NCBI RefSeq assembly: GCF_008831285.2
Contig: NC_045148.1
Coordinates: 18,779,002-18,843,001, forward strand
From: Nymphaea colorata
Lineage: Eukaryota > Streptophyta > Magnoliopsida > Nymphaeales > Nymphaeaceae
Direction of reading: 5' to 3'
DNA length: 64,000 nucleotides
Shown: positions 62,057-64,000 of the stretch, piece after piece
Layout: the number at the start of each line of letters is the position of its first letter
How positions within the stretch are numbered: position 1 is the stretch's first letter
Position numbers and translations under genes: made by a program
The notes under the pieces: model-generated
Databases searched by the model: none
The model's input: the letters and a program-made list of their open reading frames with translations, nothing else
Told to the model about the DNA's origin: nothing

Positions 62057-64000
62057 CGTGTTTTGACCATTCCTTTTGGTGATCGCGCCATGTTGGCACA
62101 CATGTTGATGATCAGTGGGACCTATGAATCGCGACCTTCAAGAAGGGATCCCCAATTTTGCTAGTTACGTCGTCTGCAGAACCTCATTTTGATACAAAAC
62201 TTCCACCAATCTCCTTTCTGAGGATGACTTCCGAAAGATAGCAGATGACTGAATCCCTTCTCTGCAGAGGCCCAAAACTTCCTGATCAGGTGGTATAAGT
62301 ATGTCATTTTAAGTATTTTATCTGCACAATTATATTCAATGACTTTAATTTGTAATTCTATTTATAAAAATAAAAAAATATTTAAATGATTGTAATCACA
62401 AAAACCAATATCCAGCCTTGCAACCTTAGTCCAAGAAAGCTTGTTGAACCCCAAATTCCATATTGATCATTAGAACAATTTTCTTCAACTATGCTGGAAT
62501 TGTGGGAAAGAGTTTTTGTTTAAAATTTCTTATCGAAAGCACTTTTATTAAGCATGTTTAGGAAGGAGCAACAATGATAAGGTTGACCTCTTTGAATGTC
62601 TCTTCCGCACAATCGATTCTTATTACGAACCTCATCACACCAATTACTAATGCATTCAAATTCTATGTGTAGTTTCATAACTAAATAAAAAATGAGTAAC
62701 TGTAAGTTAAGTTTTATGGTACCATTACATTTTCCTTTCATATTTATATTCTTTGAAATGTTTACTTAGGGGAAACTACTTTTGGCACAAAATCACCACC
62801 GTGATACCATTATAGCTTCGAGGTTCTAGCTTCACGGCTCATCCTGATTCATATTATTATATGAGAATCCTAAAAGTCTTGGTCTTGATTCAGGTCGGCA
62901 CTGAATCAGGCCCACCACCCAACTGGAAGGTTGCTTTCTTATAATTGATTGCAGGCAGAAGGTGTGAAAGAACACGGCCTTCCTAGAATCTCCTTTGAAT
63001 GTCTTATGCAAAGGACTTTCACATTCAAACCTGCCATGAAGAAGCTCCTGTACTGCCCTGGTCCAGAGACGACTTCTCCCAAGTAAAACATTGCCTTATC
63101 TACATAGGCTGTTTACTTTCAGGACGCCACGCAAACTGCCATGCTTGTCAACTATGTCCTGCAATCCATTTTTGGTGAAAACAACGTGTCGTGTCTCCAA
63201 GCGGCATGTCGAGACGGATTCGCTGAGGGGGCATTTGTTTACCCAGGATATGAGATCTGAGATAATTTGAGATTGCTGGGGATATCAGATCCGAGAATTT
63301 GAAGTCACATCTCCTGAGGTTTTTGCCATATACTGAGGATCTCAAACATACTTTTTTACATGATGGTACCATCTGGTGTTTGTTTACTCTATGGATTCGG
63401 GATCTCAAATCAGTCTCGGATCTCAAACACAAACATTCGAAGTGATATAAGGATTACGAGTCTCCAGCAAATGGTTGGACCTTGTTGCTGCACTTGGCTA
63501 GGTGGGTAGATAGCACAAAACTTAAGAGTCTGTGGTCTTTAGCTCGCTGATTTTGATTAAGATATACATTGTAAGCTAAAATTAATTGGGCAGATCGAAT
63601 GCTTCCAGCAAACAAATGGTGGCTCATCTTGGACTAAACGCAGCAGTTGCAGTTTTGTCATGCACAGTTGGATCTCAGGAAAGGAAAAAAATACAATCCA
63701 TGTTCACGACCACAGACAAGTTGGGCATATAGTTTACAAAAGATTCTCAGCATTTAGCGCCTCATATTTGAATTCTTGATCTTCGGAATAAGGGTTGGTG
63801 ACTAGAAGACAAGCACAAGAAATCGGAGTCATTAATCAGAAAACATGGAAAACGTCAGCAGAGAGGTCGACAGTGACATGGGGAGGCAGCGTAGCCGTCG
63901 AAAATGGCGTATCTGAGAAAAGATGACCGGAAAATAGAACTGTTGAAAAAGATTTTGAAGACCACAGACACATCTTGTACGCGGACGTTGTTCTCTCCCT
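62053..64000. other. Terminal stretch without recognised genes; one MITE-like segment
   Basis: No gene recognised. About 63228-63445 is built of repeated and inverted GATCTGAGA / GGATCTCAAA phrases. It begins GGGGGCATTTGTTTACCC and ends ATCTCAAACACAAACATTCG, which gives loosely complementary ends of the kind seen in MITE-like elements. Target-site duplications are not clear. Confidence 0.35.

Overview
This is nuclear DNA of a flowering plant. Protein-coding genes are split by many GT-AG introns, spacers are long and AT-rich with (AT)n and (CT)n arrays, and the products are plant types: SnRK1 kinase, type II peroxiredoxin with an N-terminal leader, cellulose-synthase-like A, and a GABA-transporter-like permease. 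The species and clade cannot be fixed from the sequence alone. Five complete genes, one gene cut by the window edge and one pseudogene are present. No virus, CRISPR array, rRNA, canonical tRNA gene or intact autonomous transposon was seen.

Layout. 530-1548 (+) holds the last four coding exons of the splicing factor U2AF35. 2.9-8.2 kb is a rearranged block: a ~0.5 kb direct repeat (about 2940-3445 and 7691-8190) brackets AT-rich tandem repeats and a truncated copy of SnRK1 (5491-7690). 9.0-15.9 kb (+) is the intact SnRK1 catalytic-subunit gene (ten coding exons, 511 aa) with a probable 5'-leader intron. 16.1-17.0 kb holds three separate short tandem duplications. 18730-23347 (-) is cytosolic enolase (17 exons, 445 aa). 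28020-28721 (+) is an intronless plastid-type peroxiredoxin IIE. 29-44 kb is a gene desert with microsatellites, tRNA-promoter-like (SINE-like) sequence, two minisatellites and dispersed repeats. 45728-50369 (+) is a CslA (hetero)mannan synthase (nine exons, 530 aa). 57476-61842 (-) is a GAT1-like amino-acid/GABA transporter (seven exons, 454 aa, one probable GC-AG intron). The end of the window has no recognised gene.

The genes are not an operon-like set; each has its own flanks. SnRK1 (energy sensing), enolase (glycolysis), PRXIIE (plastid redox), CslA (wall mannan) and the transporter are neighbours by chance as far as the sequence shows. All five complete genes could be joined exon by exon with correct phase, and their lengths match what I know of each family, so these models are strong.

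The most interesting structure is the SnRK1 pseudogene. Compared with the intact copy 5 kb away it has lost its first two coding exons, its last exon, a 168-bp exon/intron segment and a 450-bp segment carrying one whole exon. Both internal deletions have exact 4-bp microhomology at their ends and both leave the frame open. One splice acceptor has changed from AG to AA. It also keeps about 0.4 kb of intron sequence that the working copy lacks, so the duplication is older than that loss.
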